A stretch of DNA of 64,000 nt from an uncultured Rhodopila sp. (GCA_903851415.1 CAINOE010000147.1:1-64000), one strand, 5' to 3'. Positions 43,970 to 54,800 are shown, counted from the first letter of the stretch. Translations and numbers: made by a program. Notes: generated from the letters alone by a model not told the origin.

Positions 43970-45532
43970 GTGAGCACTTCTGCTGTCATCGAACCGGCGC
44001 CGCAGCCGGACGGCGTCAGGCCGCCGCCTGTCCCGCCGCTGCGCTCGACCGTGCTGTCCGGACGTTTCTTCGGCAGCAGGCATGCCGATCAGGCGCGAGA
44101 GCTCGCCGGGTTCGCGGTGGACGACCCCGGCCCGGCGTTGCGGCGCTGGTTCGGCGCGGCGGCGGCGGCCGGGTTGCTGCTCGATCCGGACGCAATGCGC
44201 GGGGAGCTCGACCGCGATATCGCCGCGATCGATGCGCTGCTGTCGGAGCAGGTCGATGCCATCCTGCACGCGCCCGCCATGCGGAAGCTTGAAGGCTCCT
44301 GGCGTGGGCTGGCCTGGCTCGCCGGCGGGATCGAGCCCGGCGCGCGCGTGAAAATCCGCCTGCTGACCGTGTCCTGGGCGGAAATCTGCCGCGACCTGGA
44401 ACGCGCCGCCGAATTCGACCAAAGCAACCTGTTCCGCCTGATCTACGAAAACGAATTCGGCATGCCGGGCGGCGAGCCGTTCGGCCTGCTGATGGTTGAC
44501 CACGAAGTGCGCCACCGGCCCAGCGTCCGGGCGCCGACGGACGATGTGGCGGCCATCGCCGGGCTTGCCTCGGTCGCGGCCGCCGCTTTCGCCACGGTGG
44601 TTCTGGCCGCTTCGCCGGCGCTGCTCGATGTCGATGAGTTCGCCGATTTGGCGATGACATCCGATCCGGCGTCGCCGTTGCGTCAGCCGCTGCACGACCG
44701 CTGGCGCGCCCTGCGCGCGCGTGACGATATGCGCTTCGTCTGCGTCGTGATGCCCCGCGTGCTGGCGCGCCCGCCCTGGCCGGATCACCCGGCGCGCGCG
44801 GACTGGTTCCGCTATGCGGAGTATGCACCCCGGGCGGCTGACCGGATTTGGATGTCGGCCGGCTATCCGTTCGCCGGCGTGGTGGCGCGGGCCTTCGCCA
44901 ATTACGCCTGGCCCGCTGATATCCGCGGCATCGACACGGATCGCGACGGCGGCGGCGTCGTCACGCAGTTGCCGGCCGAAGGCTTCGCAACCGATCCGCC
45001 CGGGGTCTGGATGCGCCCGCCGCTCGATCTCGTTCTGGTGGACAGCCAGGAGCGGCAGCTTGTGGAGGCGGGCCTGATCCCGCTCACCGCGCTGCCGTAC
45101 AGCATGGACGCGGCCTTCACCTCCGTCGGCAGCCTGAAGCAGCCAGGCAGCTATACCGGCGCCACCGCGGAGGCCGCCAACGCCAACGCCCGGATATCGT
45201 CGCAAGTCAACGCGATGCTCTGCGCGTCGCGCTTCGCCCATTACATCAAGGTGATGGTTCGCGACATGGTGGGAACCCTGGAAACCGCCGCGAAGATCGA
45301 GCAGCGGCTCCAGGCGTGGCTGAATGGCTATGTCAACGCCACGATCAACGCAGGGCCGGAAACCCGCGCGAGGCAGCCGCTGACAGCCGGCCGCGTCACG
45401 GTCGCCGAGCGTCTCGGCCGGCCCGGGGTCTATGGCTGCACGGTTCAGTTGCAGCCGCATTTCCAATTGGATGACGTGGCGGCGACATTCCGGCTCGTAA
45501 CCGAAGTCGCGGCGCCGGGACAGCGTCAGTGA
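43970..45532 (+). CDS. Second TssC-like sheath protein
   Basis: This 520-residue protein is a clear but diverged paralogue of Tss[62 protein letters not shown] and VQLQPHFQLDDVAATFRLV. It has a Pro-rich N-terminal extension of about 45 residues. Imp-type clusters (ImpC and ImpD) also have two, so it may act at a sheath end or in regulation. GTG 43970 lies 40 bp after tssC, and upstream frames lack homology. Confidence 0.9.
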   Translation: MSTSAVIEPAPQPDGVRPPPVPPLRSTVLSGRFFGSRHADQARELAGFAVDDPGPALRRWFGAAAAAGLLLDPDAMRGELDRDIAAIDALLSEQVDAILHAPAMRKLEGSWRGLAWLAGGIEPGARVKIRLLTVSWAEICRDLERAAEFDQSNLFRLIYENEFGMPGGEPFGLLMVDHEVRHRPSVRAPTDDVAAIAGLASVAAAAFATVVLAASPALLDVDEFADLAMTSDPASPLRQPLHDRWRALRARDDMRFVCVVMPRVLARPPWPDHPARADWFRYAEYAPRAADRIWMSAGYPFAGVVARAFANYAWPADIRGIDTDRDGGGVVTQLPAEGFATDPPGVWMRPPLDLVLVDSQERQLVEAGLIPLTALPYSMDAAFTSVGSLKQPGSYTGATAEAANANARISSQVNAMLCASRFAHYIKVMVRDMVGTLETAAKIEQRLQAWLNGYVNATINAGPETRARQPLTAGRVTVAERLGRPGVYGCTVQLQPHFQLDDVAATFRLVTEVAAPGQRQ

Positions 45533-45563
45533 TCCGCCGTTCAGCTCTTGAGGATATCGATCC

Positions 45564-46400
45564 ATGAGTAACAGCCATCAGGCACAACAGCCGCAGACCG
45601 CCGGTGTCCTGTTCCAGGAGGGCAGGCTGGCCGATGCGGTGGCGGCGGCCAACGCCGCGGTGCGGCAAGCGCCGGCCGAGTTGGCTCCGCGTGTGCTGCT
45701 GGCCGAACTGCTGCTGTTCGCCGGCAACCTGGAACGCGCCGACGTCGTGCTGGACGCGACAGCGATGATCGATCCGCAGGCCGCCGTCATCGTTGCCGAG
45801 TTCCGCCAGTTGGTGCGCGCCGACATGGCGCGGCGGCAGCAGCAGCGTGACGGACGCCTGCCCGAATTTCTCGGCGAGCCGACGGAGGCGCTGGCGGCGG
45901 CGCTTGAGGCCAGCGTCGCGTTGCGGGCCGGCGATGCGGCAGGGGCAGCCGCGCTGGCGGCCAGGGCGGAATCGCTGCGCCCGCGGGTGACCGGCACAGT
46001 GAACGGCACGGCGTTCGACGACTTCCGTGATGCCGATGACCTGCATGCCGGTTTTTTCGAGGTGCTGACGACCACCGGAAAGTATTTCTGGATCCCCACC
46101 GAGCGGGTCGAATCGATCGTTTTCGACAAGCCGAAGCGGGCGCGCGATCTGTACTGGCGGCGCGCGAGCATGTCCGTGCGCCAGGGCCCGGACGGGGTCG
46201 TCTATCTTCCGGCGATCTATGCCAGCGACGACCCGGACCTTGGCGACGAAATCCGGTTGGGCAGGGCAACGGATTGGATCGATCGGCCGGACGCGCCGGT
46301 GAGCGGCGTCGGCCAGCGCATGTTTCTTGCCGGGGATAGACTGATATCCGTTACGGATATCACGGAAATCTCATTCGGCGCTGCCGCGGACGGGCCATGA
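45564..46400 (+). CDS. tagJ: T6SS accessory protein TagJ (ImpE family)
   Basis: The 278-residue protein has the ImpE marks: AGVLFQEGRLADAVAAANAAVRQAP (TPR-like), ADVVLDATAMIDPQAAVIVAEFRQLVRA and FDDFRDADDLHAGFFEVLTTTGKYFWIP. TagJ binds the sheath in H1-type systems and may guide ClpV. It overlaps tssE by 4 bp. Confidence 0.93.
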   Translation: MSNSHQAQQPQTAGVLFQEGRLADAVAAANAAVRQAPAELAPRVLLAELLLFAGNLERADVVLDATAMIDPQAAVIVAEFRQLVRADMARRQQQRDGRLPEFLGEPTEALAAALEASVALRAGDAAGAAALAARAESLRPRVTGTVNGTAFDDFRDADDLHAGFFEVLTTTGKYFWIPTERVESIVFDKPKRARDLYWRRASMSVRQGPDGVVYLPAIYASDDPDLGDEIRLGRATDWIDRPDAPVSGVGQRMFLAGDRLISVTDITEISFGAAADGP

Positions 46401-46948
46401 GCGGTTCCCGCGGCTGGCCCGCGACGGCACGCCCGAATCCCGCACGCGATGCCGTGGCGCAGCGCCTGCCGTTGCGCGCCCAGCTTCCGCTGCTCGATCG
46501 GCTGATCGACGAGGCTCCGGAAAAGGCGCATGACCTGCCGATAACGGCGAGCGAGGCGATGTCAATCCTGCGCCGATCGGTGCACAGGGACATCGAGACG
46601 CTGCTCAATTCGCGGCGCCTTTGGCTGTCCTGGGAGGCCAGGTTCAAGGAGCTTGCGGTCTCTCCCCTGAATTACGGCATACCCGACTGCGCCGGGGGCC
46701 GGTTCCACGGCCCGGGCCAGCAGGAGGTCCTGCGGCGGGAGATCGAGGATACGATCCGCCGCTTCGAACCGCGGTTCAAGTCGGTCCGCGTCACCATGAC
46801 CTCCCCGGATGAGCGCAAGGATACGACCTTGCGGCTGCGGATCGATGCCATGCTGTTGGCTGATCCTGCCCCGGAACCGATCTCCTTCGACACGATGGTC
46901 GATACGACGACGGCCGACGTGCTGGTCCGAACCCGTGATGATGGCTGA
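46397..46948 (+). CDS. tssE: T6SS baseplate protein TssE
   Basis: The 183-residue protein is gp25-like: LLDRLIDEAP, SILRRSVHRDIETLLNSRRLWL, LAVSPLNYGIPD, EIEDTIRRFEPRFKSVRVTM. It belongs to the baseplate wedge with TssF and TssG. ATG 46397 overlaps the tagJ stop. Confidence 0.93.
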   Translation: MSGSRGWPATARPNPARDAVAQRLPLRAQLPLLDRLIDEAPEKAHDLPITASEAMSILRRSVHRDIETLLNSRRLWLSWEARFKELAVSPLNYGIPDCAGGRFHGPGQQEVLRREIEDTIRRFEPRFKSVRVTMTSPDERKDTTLRLRIDAMLLADPAPEPISFDTMVDTTTADVLVRTRDDG

Positions 46949-46956
46949 AACCGCCG

Positions 46957-48846
46957 ATGTCGGACGCTCTGCTTCCCTATTACAACCGTGAACTGAATGC
47001 GATCCGCGCGCTGGCGGCGGAGTTCGCCTCGGCGCATCCGAAAATCGCCGCCCGGCTGCGGTTGTCGGACGATTCGGTGGACGATCCGCACGTCGCGCGG
47101 CTGCTGGAAGGGGTCGCGTTCCTCGCGGCGCGGGTGCACCACCGTCTCGACGATGAATTTCCCGAACTGACCGATGCGCTGCTCGGCGTGCTGTATCCGC
47201 ACTATCTCGCGCCGGTGCCGTCCAGCGCCATCGTCCAGTTCGCCTGCAAGCCGGACCTGAAGGGGCCGTGCCGGATTCCCGCCGGCCTGTCGCTGGACAC
47301 CGAACCGGTGCGCGGCGAATCCTGCCGCTTCCGCACGGTTTATCCGGCCACGCTCTGGCCGGTGGATATCGAAACAGTCCGGCTGTCGGGTCTGCCGCTG
47401 GCGGCTCCGGCCAATCCGCGCGCCGCCGGTGCGGTTTCCGTGTTGCGCATCGGGCTGAAATGCGTGTCGGCGGAGACGACCTTCACCGCCCTCGGCGTCG
47501 ATCGTCTGCGGATTTTCCTCCGCGCGGCGTCCAACATCTCCCTGCCGCTGTATGAGCTGCTAGGCCGCAACGTGGTCGGGATCGCGCTGGCCGACGGCCC
47601 GAACGATCCCGAGCCGGTGCTGATCCCGCGCGGGGCGATCGAGCCGGTGGGATTTGCCGCGGATGAGGCGCTATTTCCGTGGCCGGCCCGCAGCTTTGCC
47701 GGATTCCGGCTGCTGTCCGAATATTTTGCCTTTCCGGAGAAATTCCTGTTCCTCGACCTGACGGGACTGGAGGCCAAGACGCTGCTGTCCGGCGGCAACC
47801 GGATGGAGATTTTCGTCTATCTCGACCGCGCCATCCCGGAACTGGAACGCGCTGTTGGCAACGACGCGCTGGTGCTCGGCTGCGCGCCGGCCGTCAACCT
47901 GTTCCCGCAGCGCTGCGAGCCGATGGCTTTGACCCACACGGCGACCGAATACCGCATCGAGCCGGATGTGCGGCGGCCCGGCGCGCTGGAAGTCTGGAGC
48001 GTCACTCGGGTCCGGGAAACCCGCCCCGACGGCACCTTCCGTCCGTGGGAGCCGTTCTACCGCCTGGCCGCGGGCGCCGGGGCGAGCGCCGGCGTGCCAA
48101 GCGGCTTCTACAACCCGGTCCGGCGACACTCCCCGGCACCGCTGACCGGAACGGATGTGTTCCTGGCCCCGTATGATCCGGACTTTGACGCCGAGCGCCC
48201 GGCGGACGCGGTGCTTTCGGTCGATGCTCTGTGCACCAACCGGGATTTGCCCGCGGACCTGCCGTTCGGCGGCGGACGGCCGTTGGCCGATACCCAGAGC
48301 AACGGCCGGGATTCGTCGGCGGACCAGGGGTTCGGCGGGCATCCGCGCCTGAAGCTGGTCGAAGGCGTTGCCGGCATCCACCGCATCGCCTGTCTGACAC
48401 CGCCAACGATCCCGCAGCGTCCGCCGTTGCGGGAACGCGGCTTCTGGCGGCTGGTTTCGCATCTCTCGCTGGGCCATCTCTCGCTCGTGGGCGGCGCCGC
48501 CGGGGCTGACGCTTTGAAGGAGATCCTGCGCCTGTACGACCTGCGCGATTCGCCGGAGACGCGCGGCGTGATCGATGGCCTTGTTGCCGTTTCGGCGCGC
48601 CCCGGGACCGCGCGGGTGCCGGGCCAGCGCGTCGGCTCGTTCTGCCGCGGCATCGATGTGACGCTGGAGTTCGATGCCCGCACGTGGCAGGTATCCGGTC
48701 TCTATCTCCTCGCCGCGGTGCTTGACAGGTTTCTGGCATTGCACGCCACGGTCAACAGCTTCGTGCGCACAACCGCCGTGCTGCGAGGCCGCAGCGAGAC
48801 GGCGGCATCCTGGCCGGCCCGGGCCGGCGCGCGTGTGCTGCTGTGA
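46957..48846 (+). CDS. tssF: T6SS baseplate protein TssF
   Basis: The 629-residue protein opens LLPYYNRELNAIRALAAEFASAHPKIAARL and has DPHVARLLEGVAFLAARVHHRLDDEFPELTDALLGVLYPHYLAPVPS, the plain signature of TssF/ImpG. It forms the baseplate wedge with TssG. It starts 8 bp after tssE and overlaps tssG by 4 bp. Confidence 0.97.
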   Translation: MSDALLPYYNRELNAIRALAAEFASAHPKIAARLRLSDDSVDDPHVARLLEGVAFLAARVHHRLDDEFPELTDALLGVLYPHYLAPVPSSAIVQFACKPDLKGPCRIPAGLSLDTEPVRGESCRFRTVYPATLWPVDIETVRLSGLPLAAPANPRAAGAVSVLRIGLKCVSAETTFTALGVDRLRIFLRAASNISLPLYELLGRNVVGIALADGPNDPEPVLIPRGAIEPVGFAADEALFPWPARSFAGFRLLSEYFAFPEKFLFLDLTGLEAKTLLSGGNRMEIFVYLDRAIPELERAVGNDALVLGCAPAVNLFPQRCEPMALTHTATEYRIEPDVRRPGALEVWSVTRVRETRPDGTFRPWEPFYRLAAGAGASAGVPSGFYNPVRRHSPAPLTGTDVFLAPYDPDFDAERPADAVLSVDALCTNRDLPADLPFGGGRPLADTQSNGRDSSADQGFGGHPRLKLVEGVAGIHRIACLTPPTIPQRPPLRERGFWRLVSHLSLGHLSLVGGAAGADALKEILRLYDLRDSPETRGVIDGLVAVSARPGTARVPGQRVGSFCRGIDVTLEFDARTWQVSGLYLLAAVLDRFLALHATVNSFVRTTAVLRGRSETAASWPARAGARVLL

Positions 48847-49937
48847 AGCCCATCGCGCCGCTGGAGCGTTTGGCAACCGATCCGCGCCAGTTCGGTTTCG
48901 ACGCCGCGGTGCGGATTCTGGCGCATGCGGCGCATTCCGCCGATGCGGGCGACATTGTGCGCTTTCGCTCGGCTACCGGTCTGGCCTATCCGGCCGCGGA
49001 CGTATTGGCGCTGGTCCTGAAAGACCAGGGAACTCCCCCGGACATGGTCGTCAGCGTTATGGGGCTGACAGGTCCATCCGGCGTGCTGCCGCGCGGCTAT
49101 ACTGAAATCGTCAATTCGACGCTGCGGACCCGTTCCGATTCGCTGCACGACTTCCTCGACATGCTGTCGCACCGCATGCTTGCGCTGTTTGCCAGCGCAG
49201 GGAGCAAATATCGCCCGAGCCGCATCGCCGAGATCAGCCGTCTATCGGGCCCGGGCGACGGCAGAAAGGACGATCCGCTGACGGGCGCGCTGCTGTCGCT
49301 GACCGGATATGGCACGCCGCACCTGGCGGACCGGATGACGGCGGGGCGGGAGCCGCTCACGCACTATGCCGGCCTGCTGACGACGCAGCCGCGTTCGGCT
49401 GAACGGCTGCGCGCGCTGGTTTCCGACTGGCTGGGCCGGCCGGTGGAGGTTCGCCAGTTCATCGGCGCCTGGCTGGCGCTGCCGCCGGACCAGCGGACCC
49501 GGCTGGGTGGCCGTGGCATCGCCGGGCAGTTCAATCGCCTCGGGTTCGGACCGGATGAGATCGGCGGCGACGGTCCAGGGGGTCGCGAGGACGCGGCCCT
49601 CGGCGTCCGCGCCTGGGACGTGCAGGCCGGCGTGGTGCTGCGGATCGGGCCGCTGGACCGCGAGAGCTTCACCGCGCTGCTGCCGGATCACCCGCGGCTG
49701 GAACGCCTCGTCGCGCTGGTGCGAGCCTATCTCGGCTTTGCCACCGGCTTTGCGATCAATCCGGTCGTCGCCGCGGCGGCGGTGCCGGCTTTGCAATTGA
49801 ATGCAGATGCGGATCCCCCGCCCCGGCTTGGCTGGAATACCTGGCTGACAGCGCCCGCCGGCATAAGGGACCGGGGCGAGGCGGTGTTCGAAGCCGAAAT
49901 GGTGGAGGCACGGATACGTGGCCGCCCACGGGCATAA
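48843..49937 (+). CDS. tssG: T6SS baseplate protein TssG
   Basis: The 364-residue protein (ImpH family) has LERLATDPRQFGFDAAVRILAHA, VVSVMGLTGPSGVLPRGYTEIV, HDFLDMLSHRMLALFASAGSKYRP and LGRPVEVRQFIGAWLALPPDQRTRLG. GTG 48843 is coupled to the tssF stop. Confidence 0.95.
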   Translation: MKPIAPLERLATDPRQFGFDAAVRILAHAAHSADAGDIVRFRSATGLAYPAADVLALVLKDQGTPPDMVVSVMGLTGPSGVLPRGYTEIVNSTLRTRSDSLHDFLDMLSHRMLALFASAGSKYRPSRIAEISRLSGPGDGRKDDPLTGALLSLTGYGTPHLADRMTAGREPLTHYAGLLTTQPRSAERLRALVSDWLGRPVEVRQFIGAWLALPPDQRTRLGGRGIAGQFNRLGFGPDEIGGDGPGGREDAALGVRAWDVQAGVVLRIGPLDRESFTALLPDHPRLERLVALVRAYLGFATGFAINPVVAAAAVPALQLNADADPPPRLGWNTWLTAPAGIRDRGEAVFEAEMVEARIRGRPRA

Positions 49938-49947
49938 GGACTGGCCA

Positions 49948-50940
49948 ATGGCCCGAACTGACGACGACGATCCGACCATCCGGATGGTCCGGCCAGCGGC
50001 TGGACTTAAGCCGCGCCGGCTGGCGGCATTGCTGGCGCTGGCAGCCCTGCTGGCCGCCGGGGCCGCCGGCTGGACTGCTCTGCGCTTGTCCGAATCAGGT
50101 CGATCAGCGATGGCGCCGGCGATGAAAGTTGCGGCCGAGCCTGCCATTCCGCTCGCCGATGAGGCTGCGATCCTCGCGGCGCCAGCTCCGGATCTGCAGG
50201 TCTTCCGCTTCGCCGGCGCACCGTCCGTGCTGGTGTTGTCCTTCCCGTCGCTGCGCCAGCAAGGCGAGATGCTCAACCGGCTCGCCGCGTTCGTTGAGAA
50301 GGCCGGCCTGCCGCGCGACCGGGCGCTGTCGGACGCGGAACTCGACGCCGCCATCCGTCAGGCCGGCGAGACGCCGGAAAGCTACTATTACGGGCATGAC
50401 TATGGCATCGCCGACATCGTCCGCTTCTTCGCAGCGGCCGATCGGGACGGCATCATGCTGAACGGGGAGGAGGCGCGGTTGCGCGCTCTGTTGATGAACG
50501 CCGGCACGCCCGCCGCGGGCGCGCTGATATCGATCCCGCCCGAGGACACCTCGCAGGAGATCGATGCCAGCGCTCGCGCAGCCATCCTGCGCCACGAATT
50601 GTCGCATGGCGTCTTCTTCACCGACCCCATCTATGCCGCCTATGCCCGGATGTTTTGGCGCACGAAGCTGAACGACACGCAGCGAGCCGGCTTCCGCACA
50701 TTCCTCGCCAGCGAAGGCTACGACACGGCGAACGAGGATCTGATGCTGAATGAGGCGCAGGCCTATCTGATCCACACGTCTTACCCGCGATACTTCGTGC
50801 CGGACCGGGTGGGACTGACCGCGGCGCAGGCGGCGCTGCTGCGCGAGACCTTCGTGCGCGGCATGCCTGATGGATGGTTGAAGGCGGCGACCCGGATTGC
50901 CGGCCCGGTTCATTCACCGGTCAGTGGTCGTAACGACTGA
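49948..50940 (+). CDS. Membrane-anchored zincin-like protein in the T6SS cluster
   Basis: The 330-residue protein has one N-terminal TM (about 26-43) and a periplasmic part with a metalloprotease motif, H216-E217-L-S-H220 (ILRHELSHGVFF), and a likely third ligand E269 in LMLNEAQAYLIHT. This is a gluzincin-type site. I know no T6SS family of this kind; it may trim the cell wall or an exported protein to make room for the machine, or act on its own. ATG 49948 was preferred to 49918, which overlaps tssG. Its last 20 bp overlap the convergent glucosaminidase gene. Confidence 0.7.
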   Translation: MARTDDDDPTIRMVRPAAGLKPRRLAALLALAALLAAGAAGWTALRLSESGRSAMAPAMKVAAEPAIPLADEAAILAAPAPDLQVFRFAGAPSVLVLSFPSLRQQGEMLNRLAAFVEKAGLPRDRALSDAELDAAIRQAGETPESYYYGHDYGIADIVRFFAAADRDGIMLNGEEARLRALLMNAGTPAAGALISIPPEDTSQEIDASARAAILRHELSHGVFFTDPIYAAYARMFWRTKLNDTQRAGFRTFLASEGYDTANEDLMLNEAQAYLIHTSYPRYFVPDRVGLTAAQAALLRETFVRGMPDGWLKAATRIAGPVHSPVSGRND

Positions 50941-51757
50941 AACCATAGTTATGGATCACCCATTTCAGGGTAAAGCCATATTGCGGATCGGTTGCGTAGA
51001 CGCCGGTCAGCGCATCGGCGAACGCGTCCGGATCTTGCACGCGCGCCATGGCAGCTCTGTAAACGGCGGCGGTCGCCAGCAGCTTGCCGTGCTGATCGAA
51101 CGCTTCTGTCAATGAATCGAATTTGCGGAACCGTGCGCTGACCGTGACGCTGTTGCCGCCGATGACCTCCCGCGTCGGGCTCTCCACCGCCGGCTGATCG
51201 CCTGCGGCCTTGATGCCGAACGGGTTATTGCTGCCTGGCGGCATCGCCGCACCCCAGGCGCTCTCGACCACCCACTGCGCCAGCGTCACCGACGCCGGCA
51301 CGTTCCAGTGCAGGCGTGACGCGGCCGCGGCGGTAATCACCTCGGGCGGGAGTTCGCCGTAATGACCGGCCGATGTTTTCGGCGTGTCGTCGACCAGCGG
51401 GCGGGCAGCGAGCGAGTAATAGGTGGCGCTCCCCGGCTCCACCAGGCCGCTGGGCGGGTTCATGTTCAACATGACCGCCTGATAGGCCTGGATGGCAAGC
51501 GTTGTGCCGATATCGGCAACACCCGTCACCGGCACCGGCGAATGCGGCTTTGGAAGCCGGTCATTGAGCAACGACTGGATGACGAACACGTCCCCCGGGC
51601 GGTTTGCGCCGTCACGCCCGACCGACGCTGCGATCGGCGGCGCGACGCGCCCCATCACGTCGGTGCTGAGGATGGTGGGGGACGGAACCAGTGCCAAGCT
51701 TAACCCCCCGGTCGGACGAATGACCGCCGCACGCCTGTCAAATCCATACGTAGTCAT
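50921..51757 (-). CDS. Glucosaminidase (GH73-like) with N-terminal peptidoglycan-binding-like module, candidate T6SS effector
   Basis: The 278-residue protein has an N-terminal repeat-like part (FVIQSLLNDRLP, LAIQAYQAVML, GLVEPGSATYYSLA; about 55-118) and a C-terminal lysozyme-like domain with VTLAQWVVESAWGAAMPPGSNNPFGIKA, E165 being the likely acid. No signal peptide is seen, as expected for a T6SS cargo. It lies opposite to and between the zincin gene and tssM. A separate immunity gene is not evident beside it. Confidence 0.78.
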   Translation of the reverse strand: MTTYGFDRRAAVIRPTGGLSLALVPSPTILSTDVMGRVAPPIAASVGRDGANRPGDVFVIQSLLNDRLPKPHSPVPVTGVADIGTTLAIQAYQAVMLNMNPPSGLVEPGSATYYSLAARPLVDDTPKTSAGHYGELPPEVITAAAASRLHWNVPASVTLAQWVVESAWGAAMPPGSNNPFGIKAAGDQPAVESPTREVIGGNSVTVSARFRKFDSLTEAFDQHGKLLATAAVYRAAMARVQDPDAFADALTGVYATDPQYGFTLKWVIHNYGFSRYDH

Positions 51758-51824
51758 ATCACAATGACAAGATATACGGAACGCTATATTGACCGTTCAA
51801 CGGTGCGGCGGCAGGAGCCTGAGA

Positions 51825-54800
51825 ATGAAGTTCACACTGGAAACCTTATTCTCGCGTTGGATTCTGAGCTTCTTCGGCACCGTCCTGCTTGCCGTTCTGG
51901 TCTGGTTCTTCGGACCGCTGCTCTCGCCGTTGGAAAATTGGCTCGTCCGGCTGGCAATCGTTCTGGCCATGGTGGTCGTGTGGCTGGGCGCAAATCTGCT
52001 GCTCGATCTGCTGAAACGCCGTCGGGAAGCCTCGCTGACGGCAGGGCTGACAGCCGAACCGGCCGCCGGCACGGAAGCCGCCAAGACCGAGGAGGCGGCG
52101 GCGCTGCGCGACAAGCTGACCACCGCATTGGCTTTGCTGAAAAAGGCCCGCGGCAAGCGCGGCTATCTCTATGAACAGCCCTGGTATGCCATCATCGGGC
52201 CGCCCGGCGCGGGCAAGACGACCGCGCTGCTGAACGCCGGGCTGCGCTTTCCGCTGGCTGCCGCGATGGGACAGGACGCTGTCGCGGGCGTCGGCGGCAC
52301 CCGGCTGTGCGACTGGTGGTTTACCGACGATGCCGTGCTGATCGACACCTCCGGCCGCTACACGACGCAGGATTCGGATGCCGCCGTGGACCGCGCCGGA
52401 TGGGAGGCCTTCCTCGATCTGCTCAAGCGCACCCGCGTGCGTCAACCGCTGAACGGCGTGCTGGTCGCTATCGGCCTGAGCGACATCGCCCGGGCCACGC
52501 AAGCGGAGCGGATTGGCCACGCCCGCGCGATCCGGCAGCGCGTCAAGGAGCTTGAAACGAAGCTCGGCGTGCGGATGCCGGTCTACCTGCTTTTCACCAA
52601 GGCCGATCTGCTGGCCGGCTTCACCGAGTTCTTCTCGGGCCTTGACACCGGCAGGCGTGCGAAGGTGTGGGGCGCTACGTTCCCGCTCGACACCACCGAA
52701 GCCGGGCCGGCCGGGCTGTTCGGCACCGAATTCCGCGCCCTGGTGGCAAGGCTCGACGAACAGCTTCTGGGGCGCCTGCAGGACGAGCGCGGCGCCGAAC
52801 AGCGGTCGATGATCGCCGGCTTTCCCGCCCAGGTCGCCACGCTGGAGCAGCCGCTCGCGGCCTTTGTGCAGGAGGCGTTCGGCGGCTCGCGGCTGGATCG
52901 CGCGCCCATGCTGCGCGGCTTCTACTTCACCTCCGGCACGCAGGAGGGCACACCGATCGATCGTCTGACCGGATCGCTGTCGCGCGCCTTTGGCCTGGAT
53001 CAGCGCCGCCTGCCGAGTCTGCGGCCCGTGCAGGGGCGGAGCTATTTCCTCACCGGCCTGTTGCGGGACGTGATCTTCGGCGAGGCCATGCTGGTTTCCC
53101 AGCGCCCCGGCGCTGCCCGGCGTCGCATGCTGCTGCGCGCCGGGGCCTTCGCTGCCGTCGGTCTGGTGTGCGTGGCGGCCGGCGCGGCAATGTGGAAAGC
53201 CCGGAGCGATGCCGGGCGCGACACGGCCGCGCTGGAACAGGCGTTGGCGGCCTATGAAACAACCGCCCGGGGCATGCGCCTCGACCCGGTCAACGATGCC
53301 GACCTGCCGCGTCTGGTGCCGCTGCTGAACCAGGCGCGCGATTTGCCGTTCGGCATCGATCACCCGGATCAGGGCGGCGGTTTCCCGAGCCTCGGGCTGT
53401 CGCAGGATGCCAAGCTGTCGGCCGCATCCCGCACCGTCTATCGCCATGCGCTTGAGCGGGCGCTGCTGCCGCGGCTGATCTGGCGGCTGGAGGCGCAGAT
53501 GCGCGGCAAGCTGAACCAGCCGGATTTCCTGTATGAGGCCACCCGCGTTTACCTGATGCTGGGCAGCAGCGGTCCGATCGACCGCGGCCTGGTGCATGAC
53601 TGGATGATGCTGGATTGGCAGGCGACGTTTCCCGGCGCCGGCTATGCGCCGCTGCGCACCGCCTTGCTGAAGCATCTGGACGCGCTGCTGGCCGAACCGT
53701 TGCCGGCGGTGCAACTGGATGGCGATCTCGTCGGCAAGGCGCGCGCGACATTCAGCCGGGTGCCGCTGGCGCAGCGGGTCTATTCGCGCATCCGCCCCTC
53801 CGCCGCCGCGCAAAGCCTGCCGCCCTGGCTGCCGCGCGACGCGCTCGGGCCGGCCGGTGTCGGTGTCTTCGTGCGCGCCTCCGGCAAACCCATGGATGAC
53901 GGCATTCCCGGGTTCCTGACGATCGACGGGTTTCATCGCGTGCTGCTGCCGGGCCTGGTGGATGCGGCGAAAAGCGTGGCATCGGAAAGCTGGGTGTTGG
54001 GCGTCAACACTGAACTCGATCCCAATGGCCCGCAGATGGGCGCGCTCGAGCGTGACGTCATCGCGCTGTATGAGGCCGATTATATCCAGGCATGGGATGC
54101 CATGCTGGCCGACCTGAATGTCGTGCCGCTGCGCAGCCTGTCGCAGGCGGCGCAGGATCTTTACATTTTGGCTTCGCCGCAATCGCCGATGCGCGACGTG
54201 CTGGCCTCGGTCGCCCGGCAGGTGACGCTATCGGTCCCGCCCGCGGGGATGGCGGCGGCGGCGGGCGACAAGACCGCGGCGCAGCCCGCGGTCAACGAGC
54301 GGCTGTCGGCACTGTTCGGTTCGGCCGCGCCGGGACAGGCGGCGCCGCTGCCGCCCGGTCACGAGGTGGACGAGCACTTCAAGCCGCTGCGCGATCTGAT
54401 TGGCAGCGGGCCCGGCGGCCCGATCGACCTGGTGCTGAAATCGCTCAACGACCTGCAGCAGCAACTCGCGAAGATGGCAGCCGTGCCCATCGGCGGCGCC
54501 GCGCCCGCGCCGCCTGCTGGCGATGACCCCGGGCTGGCGCTGCGGGCCGAGGCGCAGCGCCAGCCGCTGCCGCTGTCGCGCTGGCTGGGATCGATGTCCA
54601 GCAGCGGCACGGCGTTGCGCGGCGGCAATGCGAAGCAGCAGATGATCGTGGCCTATAACGGCACCGGCGGTCCGGCCTCGCTGTGCGGTTTGGCCGTGAA
54701 CGGGCGCTATCCGTTCGTGCCCGGGGCGGCCAGCGAGGTGCCGATGGACGATTTTACCCGGATGTTCGCGCCGGGCGGTTTGCTCGATGGCTACTTCAAC

